This document shows positions 25,904 through 38,110 of a DNA stretch of 64,000 bases, piece by piece (the stretch's first letter is position 1; every line of letters starts with the position of its first letter). This DNA comes from Progne subis subis (Eukaryota > Chordata > Aves > Passeriformes > Hirundinidae), in NCBI GenBank assembly GCA_022316685.1, contig JAKJHU010000056.1, forward strand, positions 3,277,872 through 3,341,871, in the 5' to 3' direction. The notes under the pieces were generated by a model. It worked only from the letters and a program-made list of their open reading frames with translations. It made no database searches and was not told the DNA's origin. Position numbers and translations under genes: made by a program.

Positions 25904-28900
25904 AAGCATTTCTGGAGTTCAGAGCAAACCTCCAGACTCTGGAGCTTTGTTCCTGTCTCCCTGCAGTCAGTGGCTGTTGTGCTATTGATTCCTGCAGAGG
26001 CAAGGCTGAATTGTCCAGAATGCAGCTCTGGGTCTGCCCCTTTGCTGTTTTCCCAGTGCTGGCAGAGGGATGATGCGAATGAGAGCAGAGCAGGTGGTTT
26101 GAAAGCACCAGCTGAGACATTGATTTTAGTTTTAGGTCAAAAATTACTCTTCTCTAGGTACCCAATGAGATACCCTTATATAATGGCAGGCACTTAGTTT
26201 AGCAGACCGTCCTCAATGAGGAAAAATACAATGCGCTTCCTAGAGTGTATTCCCTGGGTGACTCCTGCTGAGTTCAATGGAACTAAAACAAATAATTGAA
26301 GTTTCTCTCTGTAGCATTTTTTCACCCTGACCAATGTATTTGGTGGCTGCTAAAAGTATTTTTTTAGTATGGTATCCTAGCAGGTACAACAAGCTTTCAT
26401 CTCCTTGCACTTCTGATAGCAGCTTTTCCCCACTGTACTTCTGATATGTGTGAGGAAAGCCTCTTTAATTTGGCAAGAGTAAATATTTGCAAACGTATTT
26501 TAATTATTTTAAGATGAGTTGTTATAAAGGCTTTCTTCCAAGCTCCTTAGGGTTTCTGTTAAGTTCTTCTCACAGAGAGCGTCGTTCTTTTACCTTGAGA
26601 TGGGGAACGGAAAGTTTAGGACAGAAATAATGAACTTTTTTTCTTTATAGTTTATTTTTTAAGCTTAATTATTACTGTAGTGCATACTTTCCATGGCACT
26701 GATAACAATGAAAGATCAGTCATAGATTATAGAATATTGTGATGTAATGGATAATGAATTAAATGTTTTTTCTTTTGTATAAACTTCTTAATATATAAAC
26801 TGCATTTTATTTTATTCTGAGTCAAGTTTAGATTACATGTGAAATTCAGATCAATGAGAGGATTTTGAATTAAATGTCTCAATATCTCTGAATAGTACTA
26901 ATGCAGGTATTCCTGGTCTGACTGTAGAATGCTTTAGCTCATAATAACATTTAATGCATTTCTGTATTACCACCAACAGAAATAAAGGTGGGGCAGTCCA
27001 CAGCTGATCCTGAGGACTGTGTTAATCCTGGGTTTCGCCTAGTGTTAACCCAATCCTCATTTGCTGAGCGAGATGGAAGGAGTTGAGCTCTCCTCAATGC
27101 AGTTAAACCCCTCAAGCAGGAAGGGTTTTGCCTGTGAGCGTTGTATTACGACAGCTTTAGTCAACTAAAAAGGAACATTTTGGAAACCTTGTTTGTCACA
27201 GGCAAGGACAAGACTGTCCCCTCAGTGTGTGGAGCCTCTGCTGGTGCCTGTTAAACCACACTGAGCCAATGGCCAGTGTCACATCTCCTGCTCAGACTTT
27301 GCCCAGTTCACGTTCTCACCTTTGCTTCCCTTGTCCGTTAAATATGCCCAGCTTGCTTTAAGCTCTTGTCACAGTTGGATTAATGAGTGTATAAAACTCA
27401 GATTTGTGAGACAGCAAGAAGGAGTGATAGCAAGGAGTGAGTTTCTGTCAAAAAGTGTAAATCAGAGCTAAAGAAAGTTTTTAACTGACTCTGATTCCTT
27501 AAAGGTTTAAAGAAACATATGCACAACATATGTTAAGAATCAGTGGGGAAAGCCTCAGTTTCCACTACATGCATGATTTCTCTTAATAAATTAAGAGCTT
27601 GGCTTTGCTAAATTGATTCCAAAAATACCAGGGTGAAGAATAGCATCTTGCCTAATAAAGTTGTGTAAATGGCTGAAGAAAATTGTCACTGGGACTTTGT
27701 TTAAAGAAGTGGAAGAAGAGTTTGACTGAAAAGCTAAGTACACACCAAGATATGTAATTAGGAGATCATGAGTTAATATTGTTTGTCTTTTCTTACTTTA
27801 ATTTGGATCATTTGTAGCTGGGAAAAGAGGGGAAATTTTGTGTTTTTTGAGAAAACCAACTCAAGCTTTCGATTCCACAGAAACAATTATTTTCTATTGG
27901 AGCTGGCATTTTGACCGTCTGCTCTGGCTGTCAGTTTGTGCTGCAGCTCTGTATGTTTGCCCTAAGCGCAAGTTTGGTGTTTTGGTGGTCCTGTCTCCTC
28001 ACTGAGTAGCTGTGAGTGTGTCAATGCTGACTTTAATCCACTGTTGCTGAATCGATGGCCATCTTAATCCCCTTCGTGCCCAAACTGAGGCCAATGGATC
28101 CTGCCATGAAGAAATCAATAGGCAGTTGATGTCTTGGAGGAGATGAAAAAATGAAACTTGACTTTGTGAAATAGTGTTACAAGATATACATAAAAATGAT
28201 GGTGAAAATGGCCTTAGGCAAAGCAGCTTCACACAATTTGCTACACCTTTGCTGGAGAACTGCTTGCACGTTTGCTAGAGCAAGCAGAATTTGATGATGG
28301 TTTTGCACCATTTCTTACACAGGTCCCAGTCTTTTCCAGTTCTTCTGTCCTCCTTTTCTCAGTTTGATGTGTTTTAGTAGTTTTTTTTATAATTTGCCTT
28401 TTATTCTGAGACTGCACATTGTTCTGAGCCTGCCAACATCTCCTCCCATCTCACAACTTTCTCTTTTTATCTTTCTCTTGCTTCTGGCATCCTTATACCT
28501 TTTGTGCAGTGCTCCACACTTTTAGAATTGTTATCTTGTGTGCTAATCTTTCTTAAAATCCTTATCCTTCTTAAAATCTCACACGTTTTCTAACAGTCTA
28601 ATAAAAATCCTTTAGGCATTAACCAAACCTTTTAAGACTGGTTGATGCCTCTTGTGTTGACAATGGTAGCTTCTGGATGTCTTAGCTGCTTTCTCTGAAT
28701 ATTATAATTCATTAAAGTTGAAGATATTGCTGGTGAATGCCCTTCTTGTGCTCTAGCCTGCAAACCCTAAATATTAGTAAAATTGGCTTATGAGTTGGTG
28801 TGAGTTAATTCACTAGTGCTGAGCACACAAGCCTGGGGAGGAGCTGTAGAACTGAGATATAATCATGTTTAAAAACACAGCAGTGTGCTCTGTGACTGAG

Positions 28901-29310
28901 GAGACTGAAATCTTGGTTTCCAGTGGCTTTATATTGTGTGGTTGGATTATCTTCCAGCAAATCAAGTGCAGGCTCTGACTGAAACTTTTCCTGAATTTCT
29001 GACAGCGTTTATGGGACTCTGCACTCAGGGGGATTCTCTTATGTCTGACTCCATAATTAAAGTAGTGCTGATCTAATTTCTTTCCTCTGCATTGGAACCC
29101 CCTTTCACAAAGCTTTCAGGGCCTAAATGCTGTAAGTCTTCAGTTCCTTTCTTCAAATTTTCACTGAATCTGGCTGAGTGGTTCAAATGTCAAGAGAATG
29201 CACAAAGGCAGTGGGATTGCCCAATCCCTTTTTGTCTCAAATCAAACTTTCAAAAATGGTTGGAGCAGCATTCGTGGTTCAAATATTTTGAAAATTGATG
29301 GCTGTTTGAG

Positions 29311-29455
29311 GATGAAAAGAAAAATGCTTGCCTTAAAGTCCCAGCGAAACTTAAGAAGCAAAGCATTAAATTATTAAGACCCCCCCCAAATAAATATACA
29401 TCTCTCTATAACTTGGGTTAACAACACCTAGGATGGCTGTAGAACTGCGAAATTT
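29311..29455 (+). repeat. Left arm of a diverged inverted repeat
   Basis: The reverse complement of this segment matches 30824-30963. The best block is 29382-29434, where about 53 bases (ACAGCCATCC, AGGTGTTGTTAACCC, AGTTATAGAGAGATGTATA in reverse complement) differ at one clear position. A second exact 22-base block, at 29311-29332 here and 30941-30962 in the partner, closes the arm. Overall the arms look about 85-90% identical. I do not recognise the sequence as CR1 or as one of the LTR families in this window. The arms are either two copies of an unnamed repeat or the ends of one element. Confidence 0.8.
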
Positions 29456-30823
29456 TAGTTATGGGAGTGGATGGAGGATTGTCTACAAAAATCTCTGCTT
29501 GTCTTTTGGTGTAAAGAGTCAGTAACTCTTGAGAGATACTTTCTGGTGGGCATGCATTTAAAACCACCTTGGTGTGTCAGAAGGTGTAGAGAACAAGGCT
29601 TACTCTTATTTTACATGTAACATGTTAAGACAGTTTCATTCTAAGCAAAAAATGGGAAATAAATCTTTGTAGCAACATTAAGATATACCTCCCCTTTCCA
29701 CAGAGACATATTTTGTAATTCCTATAGAATTATTCCTTACAGAAAGAGAAAGCATGGCAAATTTGTTTATAAATGATGTTAAAAAACCCCCAAGTATGTA
29801 ATTTTGGAAATTATTGGAGAGAAATCCATATTTCTAAGCAGCCAGAGGGAACTTATACATTTGATTTGAAAGAGATTCTGGTTTTGTGGGTAGAGTTCAC
29901 ATCTGGCTTTCACAGTTATTGGACAGCACAGAGGGGCCTTTGATTTAGGAACTTGCTCTGAATGGGGAAATCACAAAAGGGGTTTGGCAGAGCTTGGGTG
30001 CTGGCAGAGAGTGGGGAGGAGAGGGTTGCTCTTGTGTGTAGGTAGGAAATAAAAGTACTCCTGTATGTCCATCTAAGAATGATGACTTTGGAAATGGTTT
30101 TACACTCCCAATGAAACCAGGTGTTGGTGCAAAGTTAAGTTTTTCCCATTCTTGTGTGTTGGACTTGAATGGGCTTTGAAGCAAACGCTGCAGTGATGAA
30201 ATCCCAGCTGATGGCTAATGCCATGGTGGCTGCTGTCAGGAGCCACTTGGAAACCAATTTCTGAGGTGCTTTCTGAACACAGCATTATTTTCCTCTGCAG
30301 AAACACAGAGGAAAAGAGTGCCTGTAAATGTACATTGGGATTTGTGCAAACCTGTGTTGCATTAAGTCTCCCTGAATTAATGTTATTTTTCCCGGGCATT
30401 TCATTTTAGGAAAAATTTTTAATTGAAAGGGGTGGCTGAAGCCTTTTAGTAATTTGCAAGCATCCTACAGTATTAGTTATGCTCTCCTAGAAATTTGCTT
30501 TTTTTTTCCTGCTGGAATTTGTTTCACTTTGGGCCTTGCTAAGCCTTTGTCTGCTGACCTAAAGATCCTGTTAAGTCAGAAAAATCTTTTTCTTAGAGTA
30601 GGTATTTATAGACTAATTCATCACTTAAGCCAAACCGAGAATTTCTAAAACTTATGGTGGAAAGTTGATTTTACTGACCTTGAATTGTTTGTGAACCCTT
30701 GCTTGACCTCTGCACTCTGAGAATGATGACAGAAAAGTAATGGGCTGATCTCCAGTCAGAATGTCTCCATGGTCTCATAAGCAGGCAGTTGTATATTCCC
30801 ATGGGATATTTCTATTTTTAGAT
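29456..30823. other. Spacer between the inverted-repeat arms, no gene
   Basis: This 1.37-kb stretch has no open frame with a recognisable product (longest 99 codons, minus strand). It holds no transposase motif or other mobile-element signature that I can see. If the arms are ends of a DNA transposon, this would be a non-autonomous interior. Confidence 0.5.
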
Positions 30824-30963
30824 TTCAGTCTTACAGCCATCCTAGGTGTTGTTAACCCGAGTTATAGAGAGATGTATATTTATTTTTGGGGGGCTTAATC
30901 ATTCAATGCTCTGCCTCTTAAGTTTCACTGGTACCTTAAGATAAGCATTTTTCTTTTCATCCT
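30824..30963 (-). repeat. Right arm of a diverged inverted repeat
   Basis: This is the partner of 29311-29455 in opposite orientation. The similarity fades just past 30963 on the outer side and becomes patchy inside 30824, where the left arm's TTTTAGTTATGGGA stretch can be aligned only loosely with the sequence at 30796-30823. No clear short direct duplication flanks the pair. Confidence 0.8.
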
Positions 30964-32649
30964 CTCCTCTTGCTTGTTTATTTGAAAATTTCACAGAAAT
31001 TAACTTTTAATGTGCAGTACATGGTTAGAGATAGAAAAATATCCCAAAAGGATTTGCTTTCCACTCTTTGTTGTACCCCAGCCATGTCCTAAAAGCCAGT
31101 GAAAGAGCAGTCTCAGATTCAGAGGAAGTCGTCAGACAACTACTCATTATTCCTCATTATTTCATTGTGTTCCTTATTCTGGTATTAATCAGGCAGCAGA
31201 GTTAAAACATTTTTTTAGTTTTCCTTTTTTTCAAAGCACTCCAGCCCAACACACTCCAAGGAAAGGTTCTCAGTAACAGAGTTCAGGGAGCTATCAAGGT
31301 TTCCCTCTCTCTGGGCAGTAAGGAAATTGTATTTTCTCATTATTTCTCTTTGTTGTAAGTGCATTAATCTGAAACCAGAAAGAAAAGACCAACAAGTACT
31401 AAGGATGATAAGGAATTTGTTGATGCTTCATGAAGGCAGCTAGATTACAGCAATACAGCTGGGAAATAGGAATACTAAAATCTACTCTAAACTCTGTTTT
31501 ACGATAATGACTCATAAAATATCAGTTCCTTGCTTTGGGACATTGTGGCTGTATAGTAACTATGCATTTCTTCAGAAAGTGTCTCTAAGTTGAGTACTAA
31601 GACTGACTTATCAAATGGAGAGGAAATGAGGGAAAGAGATAATTTTTTTAAGCTCAAATACGATTTTTCTGGCCCCAGATTTTCAAGTAAAAATTGAAGA
31701 TAAATCTTAAGGAAAGAAAAAAAAGTGGACTATAAATGTAATAACTTGCTGGAGCCTTTTACGAACCCTCAGTACAAACAATATTTCTTGTGATAGCTTT
31801 GAAGATGGAATTTGGGGCATATTTCATGTTCCGATGCATACAACAGTGGCTGTAGTATACACGGCAAATATTTCTCCTTTTTTCCTTAGAAAACCTACAT
31901 CCCATCAATACAAAAACCTACCACCTAGAACTCCTATTGCACTCTTTCTCATTCACTATAAATCTGCAATTGTTTTGCTGAGGAGAAACAAAGAACAGCA
32001 AAATAAATGTGGATTATAATCTTTCACTTTAATTGAGATCCTTGTACTCATTGCACTCCAAATGGACTCTAGAAATGCTCTTTGTAATGAGACTGTGCCA
32101 AAGAGCCTGGTCTTTAATTTGGGGGAGTAGTGATGCTCTGCAGTGCCGCTCCACACAAGTCAGCAGAGCTGCTTCAGATAGCCCCAGAGGAGGGTCTGCT
32201 TTATCTGCTTGGTGTCAGAACCACTGAACACAGGGCTGGTATCATTCTTCTCAGGTTCAGTTCACTGTGCTGTTATCAAGGTATTTATCTCTGGATGTCT
32301 CTAATCAAGTCATTTGCAGCCAAACCCAGACAACCCATACTCCTTTTGGTCAATAGGTCAGGTGAGTTTGACCCTAAAAGTGTTTGCTCCATGGAGCTGG
32401 ATGAAGTAGGGCTCTAAACTTTGAAAAAGGGGGCAGAATACAGAGATGTCTAGTCTTCTGTAGATGCTTATCAGATTGTTTTGCTCTTGATCCTTCTCTG
32501 AAAGAAATGGACCCATGTTAGTGTAAATATATCCTGCTTTTGACCTGAGTTACACCTGGGATGTATTGCCTGGTGCAATATATGGACTGGTGTAATATAT
32601 TGGCTATCACCAACCCCACCCCTGCATGGACCTGCCATGAACCTGTGGT
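30964..32649. other. Non-coding stretch, nothing recognised
   Basis: AT-rich unique sequence without a recognisable gene, repeat or RNA. Open frames are under 100 codons and featureless. Confidence 0.55.
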
Positions 32650-32716
32650 GAACACAGTGGTGTTGGGTTAATTTTGGACTCAGTCATCTTAGAGGCCTTT
32701 TCCAATGATTCTATAT
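32650..32716 (+). mobile_element. CR1 LINE 3' tail (short)
   Basis: The segment GTGTTGGGTTAATTTTGGAC, then the words CATCTTAGAGG, CCTTTTCCAA and TGATTCTATA, follows the sense 3' end of avian CR1 (trailing ATTCTATG unit). Only the last 60-70 bases remain, consistent with the extreme 5' truncation common in CR1. Confidence 0.65.
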
Positions 32717-33410
32717 TTTTTTTTCCATTCTGTATTTTACATGTGCTGACAGAGAAAGCTGGGTGCACAGCTGAGCCTCACTGCCCAGGCTGCCCCTGAG
32801 CTGTGCAAATCCACAGTTAGGTACCGTGGCACATGAGAAAAGCTGCTGCAAAAGGGCGTTCTGGATATTTTGATCCTGCAGAGCACTTCTGTGTTTCACA
32901 GGCAGTGACTGGCACTGGAGCCATTTGATTTGTATCCAAATGGGGGAAGGAGGATGCTCCATGCAGAGCACACAGTCCCCAGGACCATGACAGGGAGACA
33001 GCACACAGACAGTTTAATTTTTATTTACTCCACATCTTTTCCTTTCCCTTGTTTTGCTGCTGTGGAACTCCAGCTTTGGGAGGCTGCCTGTGCCTTATTT
33101 TGCTGTTGAGCCTTCAGCAACAGGACAGCAAAACTGGCTTCAGGTCAGAAAAACAAGTTTTGGTCTCTTGTGATTTCTGCAGCCCAGTGAAAGCTAAAGA
33201 AGCCTGGAATTTGTTGTAAATGCGAGGGGAATATGAGGAAGGACTGTCAGTTATCACATCTCCTTGTCATTTGTGCTGTTTTATTTTGGTGCTCCTCCTA
33301 ATCCACCTCACAGGGGCTTCCCAGTGAATGTGTGGAAGTACAACACAGAGCTCTTGAAGAAGGGAAGGAATACCAAGAGTGACCTTGCATGGCAGCAGGG
33401 AAAACACTGC

Positions 33411-33909
33411 TGTGTGAGAGGAATGAGATTTGTCTTTACAAACAAGCCCTGGGTCTGCTGGTAGATAAAACTAGCACTGAGAGATAAGAGAAACAATGGG
33501 AAGGATTCTATTGATTGATGAATGGAAAAGAAGATACTTGCCTTTACAATCAAACCATGGGTTTTTTTGTAAATGAAATTGAATATTGAAAGATGAAAGC
33601 AACAATGGGGAAACCCATAAATCCCATAAAAATTAAAAATTTGGGGGGGATTATACATTAAAAGGGGAATCTTAGGTCTTAGGCATTTCGGGAAGTCTGT
33701 ACCTCTCAAGTGCCTCAGCCTATGGGGAAAGAGAGAGGGAAATGTGGCTGGGAAATTGGGATAAAAAGGAGGCTGCGTCCTCTGAAAAGCTGAGAGACCC
33801 CATGGGAAATGCCCCATGGCCTCTCCCTTTATTTGAATAAAGTAAAAGGACTCCTCTGTCTTATTTTTGGACATAAACCTCTGGTGTTCAGGGATTAATT
33901 TTCCTAACG
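33411..33909 (+). mobile_element. LTR of an endogenous retrovirus (family C) with duplicated U3 block
   Basis: On the plus strand a GATAAAAAG box (33760-33768) is followed 75 bases later by AATAAA (33836-33841) and a U5-like stretch ending near CCTAACG at 33909. The last base may be a mutated CA end. Upstream, a block of about 72 bases occurs twice at a spacing of about 108 bases (33431-33502 and 33539-33611). Each begins TGYCTTTACAA and ends AACAATGGG, as direct repeats in retroviral U3 enhancers do. The 5' edge is uncertain; TGTGTGAGAGG at 33411 is a plausible start. No internal genes and no clear primer-binding site follow, so it is probably a solo LTR. A 188-codon open frame on the opposite strand is incidental. 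Confidence 0.7.
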
Positions 33910-35621
33910 TGGGCCTTGCAATTTGTGGTAAGGGGCAACATCGATGTCCTTAAATTTGTCTTCTTCAGGAGGAGATCCTAGGCAGAGGTGACTGCAGCAA
34001 GCTTTAAAGGGAATGGCCAGGGTGGAAAATACTCATCTAGACAGTGATTTCTCTACGGTTCACCTTGATACCTTCTCTGTCTTTCCAAACACAGCTCAAG
34101 AAGGGTATGAGAGAGAAGAAACAGCTGCACTGTGTCCCTGTCCCTGCTCCTTCAGTGTTCCACTGCTGAAGGAGCAAGGTGAGGATGCTTTTGTAGGGAC
34201 AGGTTTCAGCAAATTGTTGCCAGTCCTGCCTTTGCCCTGAGCCACTTTGAAACCTGAAGGCAGAGGTGCCACAATCACAATCTTTCCCCTCCTTATCAGC
34301 TTCCACCCAATACAGACTGTTTTTCCAAAATTTATCACTTGGAGGAAAGAAAAAAAAAATTATCTTAAAAAGTCCTTATATATGTATCCAGAGATAGACT
34401 AACCTGTGCACTAAAAGAATTTCTGCCTTAGGACCTGGGCAATAATCTACATTGGTCCAACATACAGGAGCAAAATAGGGAGGGGAAAAAATGTACTTTT
34501 TTTTTTTTTTTTTTCCTCAGCAAAGACTCCAAGAACTCCAAGATACTGATAACATTTAACCTCCTCTCCTCTTCTGTAAATATCTGTCCCCTGAGGATCC
34601 TGGCAATGGCTAAAACCCAGTTGTTCCATCCAGCAGAGCTCTAGACGCATCTTGCTGTTCTAAAATTGTAACTGTGAAGCAGGATGGCAATGTCTCATTA
34701 TAAAAATTCCCTGTGATTCCATTTTTAAATCAAGTTAGTATGCAAAAAGTGTCTTGAAGCAGAAGAGAGGCTTTCCAGTTTTTCATTCCCCTCTGATATT
34801 GTCTGTGTGGGAGGCAGCTGTTGGAAGGCCTGCAGGAACTCGAGAATTTGACTGAAAGCCATAAAATTGTACAAACACATTCAAAAGCTTTGTACAGTTT
34901 CTTTTGGAATCTGGGTTGCAGGTTTATGGTGAAACCTGAAAACTTCATCTGCCTATTATCTTTTTTGATGTGAAAGTTTTGCTGTGAATATTATGGAACA
35001 CCTGTTTTAAAATATTAAAATAACTAGGAATAACTAAAATAATAAGGAAGAAGTGTAAATACTTTCCTGGAATCAACTCCCATGCCAGAAATTAATTACA
35101 GAAAAGAATTACCTTCAACATCTATGTCTGCATATATCTGTTTTCATCTAGGGCTGTTCCTTCCTATTCAGAGGTGCTTTTATCATATTGTGTTAATTAA
35201 GATGATGTTTTCATTAGTTTCAGTTCACATATTGTTGGAATCTAGATTTTTGAAGAGAGATTTTAGCAGATAATGGAATTTGGGCAGCACAGTGGAGGCC
35301 ACAGGGAGCTCATTACCCTTTTCTCAATTCATTGTGGTTTCATCCGTCATTAATTCCACTCTAAGTTCCCTGTTGTTAGAATGTACATTTTGAGTGACTT
35401 TACTTTTCATATTCAACAATATGCCACTTTCCATCCATAATACAAAGGTAGACAGTAATTACTGCCAGCATTAGAATACTTCAAAAGATTTAGAGACGTG
35501 GAAGAAGGCTCCCTGAGGAGGGTGCATTTGAGAATATTTGAGACAACAACACAACCTTATAAGGCTGGAGAAAAAGGCACTGAAGGAAAGGGCTGATGTT
35601 GATGTCACAAAGGGGTGGAGT
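33910..35621. other. Non-coding stretch, nothing recognised
   Basis: AT-rich sequence with an 18-base T-run at 34497-34514. The start (33910-34000) was checked for a retroviral primer-binding site and leader, and none was convincing. Open frames are under 90 codons and featureless. Confidence 0.55.
34497..34514. repeat. Poly-T run (18 T)
   Basis: Uninterrupted T homopolymer. Confidence 0.95.
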
Positions 35622-36360
35622 GGATTAAGTTGAAGACTCTCTGGTCTAAGGCCCTGCTTAAAGCAGGGCTGACTTCAGTGTTGGGTGATATTGCTCAGGG
35701 CCTTTTCCAATCGGGTTGTAGATGTTTTTGAGGACACTGATTTCAGGCTTGTCTACCCTCAAGATGTTAAGCTTTTACTTATATTTGATGAGATTTTTTC
35801 TTGTAACTAGTACCTCTTATCCCTTGTCCTCTTGTGCTTCACCTCTCTGGCCATTTTTTGTGTCTTCTGTCTGTATCACCCCACTAAGTAATTAAAGACA
35901 GAAATAAGATCCTCCTTTGGACTCTTTTCCAGGCAGAACCAAACAAGCTTTTTCAGCCTCTTATGGTGCTTTATGTGCTCCAGGCTCTGGAACATCTGCT
36001 GTACTCTCTCTTGTACGCCTGTGTCCCTCTCGTATACAGGAGCCCCAACTGAGACACAGTACTCCATATGTTGCCTTGCAACCGCCAAACAGTGATGAAA
36101 AATCACTTCTCTTGACAAGTTCTCTATGCTTTTGCTCATTATTTTGTGGTTTATATTTGCTGCAGTGGTGCACTTCTCACTTGCCCTCAATTTGCCCACC
36201 AGCACCTGTGGATCCTTAACTGTGGAGCTGCTTTCCAGCTGCTTGGCCTCTAGCCCATGTCAGAGTGCAGATTATTCCTCCCCATGCACAGGGAATTTCC
36301 TGAAATCTGGGAAATTTCTGCCAGCTAATTTCTTCACTCTGTTAAGCCCCTTCTCCAGCT
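35622..36360 (-). mobile_element. Old CR1 LINE fragment (end of reverse-transcriptase ORF and 3' region)
   Basis: A minus-strand frame at 35876-36205 carries readable CR1 ORF2 C-terminal landmarks: SREVI, then MEYCVSVGAP, then a V-ERVQ stretch, then SLEHI, then a SLEK-like LEKSPKEDLISVFNYL ending. Avian CR1 has the same words in the same order. Before it in the sense direction (plus 36205-36360), words matching the CR1 region around ESSS-KDLGVLV are still seen, and after it (plus 35622-35870) the non-coding 3' region with its CTGCTTAAAGCAGGGC-type motif. The copy is 5'-truncated, frameshifted and dead. The divergence from other CR1 copies in the window suggests an old insertion. Confidence 0.8.
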
Positions 36361-37862
36361 CGTTCTTGCCATCCTTGAAGATGCATCTGATGTTTGTCTT
36401 GGTCAAGTCTTCACAAGCCTCCCTGGCCACCATGGCCTTTCAAAGACATAGAGAACAGATTCTTAATGCATCAGCCATCACCCTTGGGTGCATCCTTCAT
36501 GCTCTCACATAGTTTGGTACAGGCTTGTGTAGCCTCTACTTTGATCTTCTTCTACCACAAACAGGTCTTCACTGCCCTTGGCTTTGTCCTCAGCACAGGG
36601 GTGTGGCAGGAGACCTTTCAGTGAACACAAAGGCAGTGAAAGCACCAAATACCTCGTGTATGTGGAAGATCCATGTCCATACCCATTTAAATTTGCACAC
36701 TCATGTGGTTTATATCCATCACCCACCTGATTCACACACAGGAGCCAAAGGATGCACATGTACAGAACCCTGTGCCCTGACATCCCTGGCACACCGTGCA
36801 ACATATCAAAATCTTCTGTTTTATTTGCTGTGTGTTCCCTTTTTATACATTTCTAAACAAAGCGTGTCCTTACATTATTGGTTAATTAAAACAGCTCATG
36901 GTGTTCATTGGTACAAAGCAATCAACGTCAATATATTTGGCAAGCATTCACAAAAAATCTAAAGGCACGTGTTCGTTCCTATTTCTTTACCTACAAAACT
37001 GCAAATATCCTTTTAATTGTTTTATCAGTTCTCATGCAGACAACCTTGTCTTCTTTCCTTCCATGGGTATACACAAATCTTATCAATTTCTTCTCCTGCT
37101 GCTAACTCAGTCATTTGTCTCACAGACCTGCTGTGAGCCCCGCAGACCTGTCCCCTTGTACACCTGCAAATGGACCATGAGCATACTAAGGCTCACACCT
37201 GGGAGACGGAAACAAGCTACCCAAAATGGATTGAGGTGATATCAGACCTATGGCTGGGCTATTGCTCAATTAATAGATTTACTATCTTCTTTTGGTTTCT
37301 TACTAGGTGCCACAGTTTGGGCAGATCCAGAAGTGAAGGCTCTCTCTGGAAAAATGAAGTGATGGCTGATAGGAGTCATAAATCAGCTCTCAAGCAGATG
37401 TTTGCAGAGAAAGGTAGGACAGAGAGCTACCAACTCTCAGTAAAACTGAGTATAATCCTGGCATAGTCTTAATAACTCACAGAGCATATTAGGTGCTGAA
37501 ATTCTTATTCCTCATTTTCTTGACAAATGATGCAACAAGAGCAGAAAATGGCTAATATGAATCTCGTCTCAGGACTGTGATTACAGTGGTAATAAGGAAT
37601 GATATAAACTTAACTTGTTCCTGTTATAGAGTGCTAAGGAGACTGAATTGGACTTCAGGAGCAATGTGCAGCCAGAACAGAAACTGGCTATGAAATAGCT
37701 GTTTAATACCACTTTTTCATGATTTTTGAATTCTGATTAGCATGAAGTTTTCTTGTGTGACACTCAAAGCAACAGAAAACAAATGTTTCTTAGCTGTACC
37801 TCTTGACCATCAAAGATAATTTTTTTTTTTTTTTAAAAGGAGGGGCATTTTGTAAGGATTTC
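36361..37862. other. Non-coding stretch, nothing recognised
   Basis: There is no recognisable gene or repeat. A plus-strand frame of 145 codons (36525-36962) has no domain motif and overlaps open frames on the other strand, so it was not called. A 15-base T-run lies at 37820-37834. Confidence 0.5.
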
Positions 37863-38110
37863 AGGCTCACAGAATGGTTTGGGTTGGAAGAAACCTCTAA
37901 AGGTCCAGTGGTCCAACCCCTCTGAAATGAGCAGGGACACTTTGAACTACATTTGATTGCTCAGAGCCTCAGTCAGCCTGGCCTCAAATGTTTCCCAGGA
38001 TCATTCACCACATCTCTGGACAGCCTGTTCCTGTGTTTCAGTGAACATTATTGTAAGAAATCAAATTCAAAAAATTTATTCCTTATATCTAGTCTGAATC
38101 TACCCATGCA
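37863..38110 (-). mobile_element. CR1 LINE 3' fragment
   Basis: The plus strand begins CTCACAGAATGGTTTGGGTT, the reverse complement of the avian CR1 3' terminus. It continues through GTCCAACCCC, GAGCAGGGACA and CTTATATCTAGTCTGAATCTA, all characteristic of antisense CR1. Homology fades near 38110. The copy is 5'-truncated and non-coding. Confidence 0.8.

Larger units (their letters stand above)
15023..29310. other. Long non-coding stretch with simple repeats only
   Basis: In 14 kb I recognise no gene, RNA gene or transposon. Open frames are short (163 codons at most), overlap frames on the other strand and have no domain motifs. The visible structure is homopolymer runs (16613-16632, 16907-16925, 22593-22612), one (GT)17 repeat at 25867-25900 and AT-rich blocks around 22244-22440 and 25640-25800 that look like conserved non-coding DNA by composition. 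Old, heavily mutated repeats may be hidden here. Confidence 0.55.

Noticed and set aside
33308..33874. 188-codon open frame on the minus strand, the longest in the window
   Set aside because: It runs antisense across the LTR at 33411-33909, includes its TATA box and repeated U3 block, and has no domain motif.
33910..34000. Possible retroviral primer-binding site after the LTR at 33411-33909
   Set aside because: The bases after the LTR do not match any common tRNA 3' end that I can recall, and no gag-like frame follows.
36525..36962. 145-codon plus-strand frame
   Set aside because: No recognisable domain. It is overlapped by a 99-codon minus-strand frame and lies next to a CR1 fragment.
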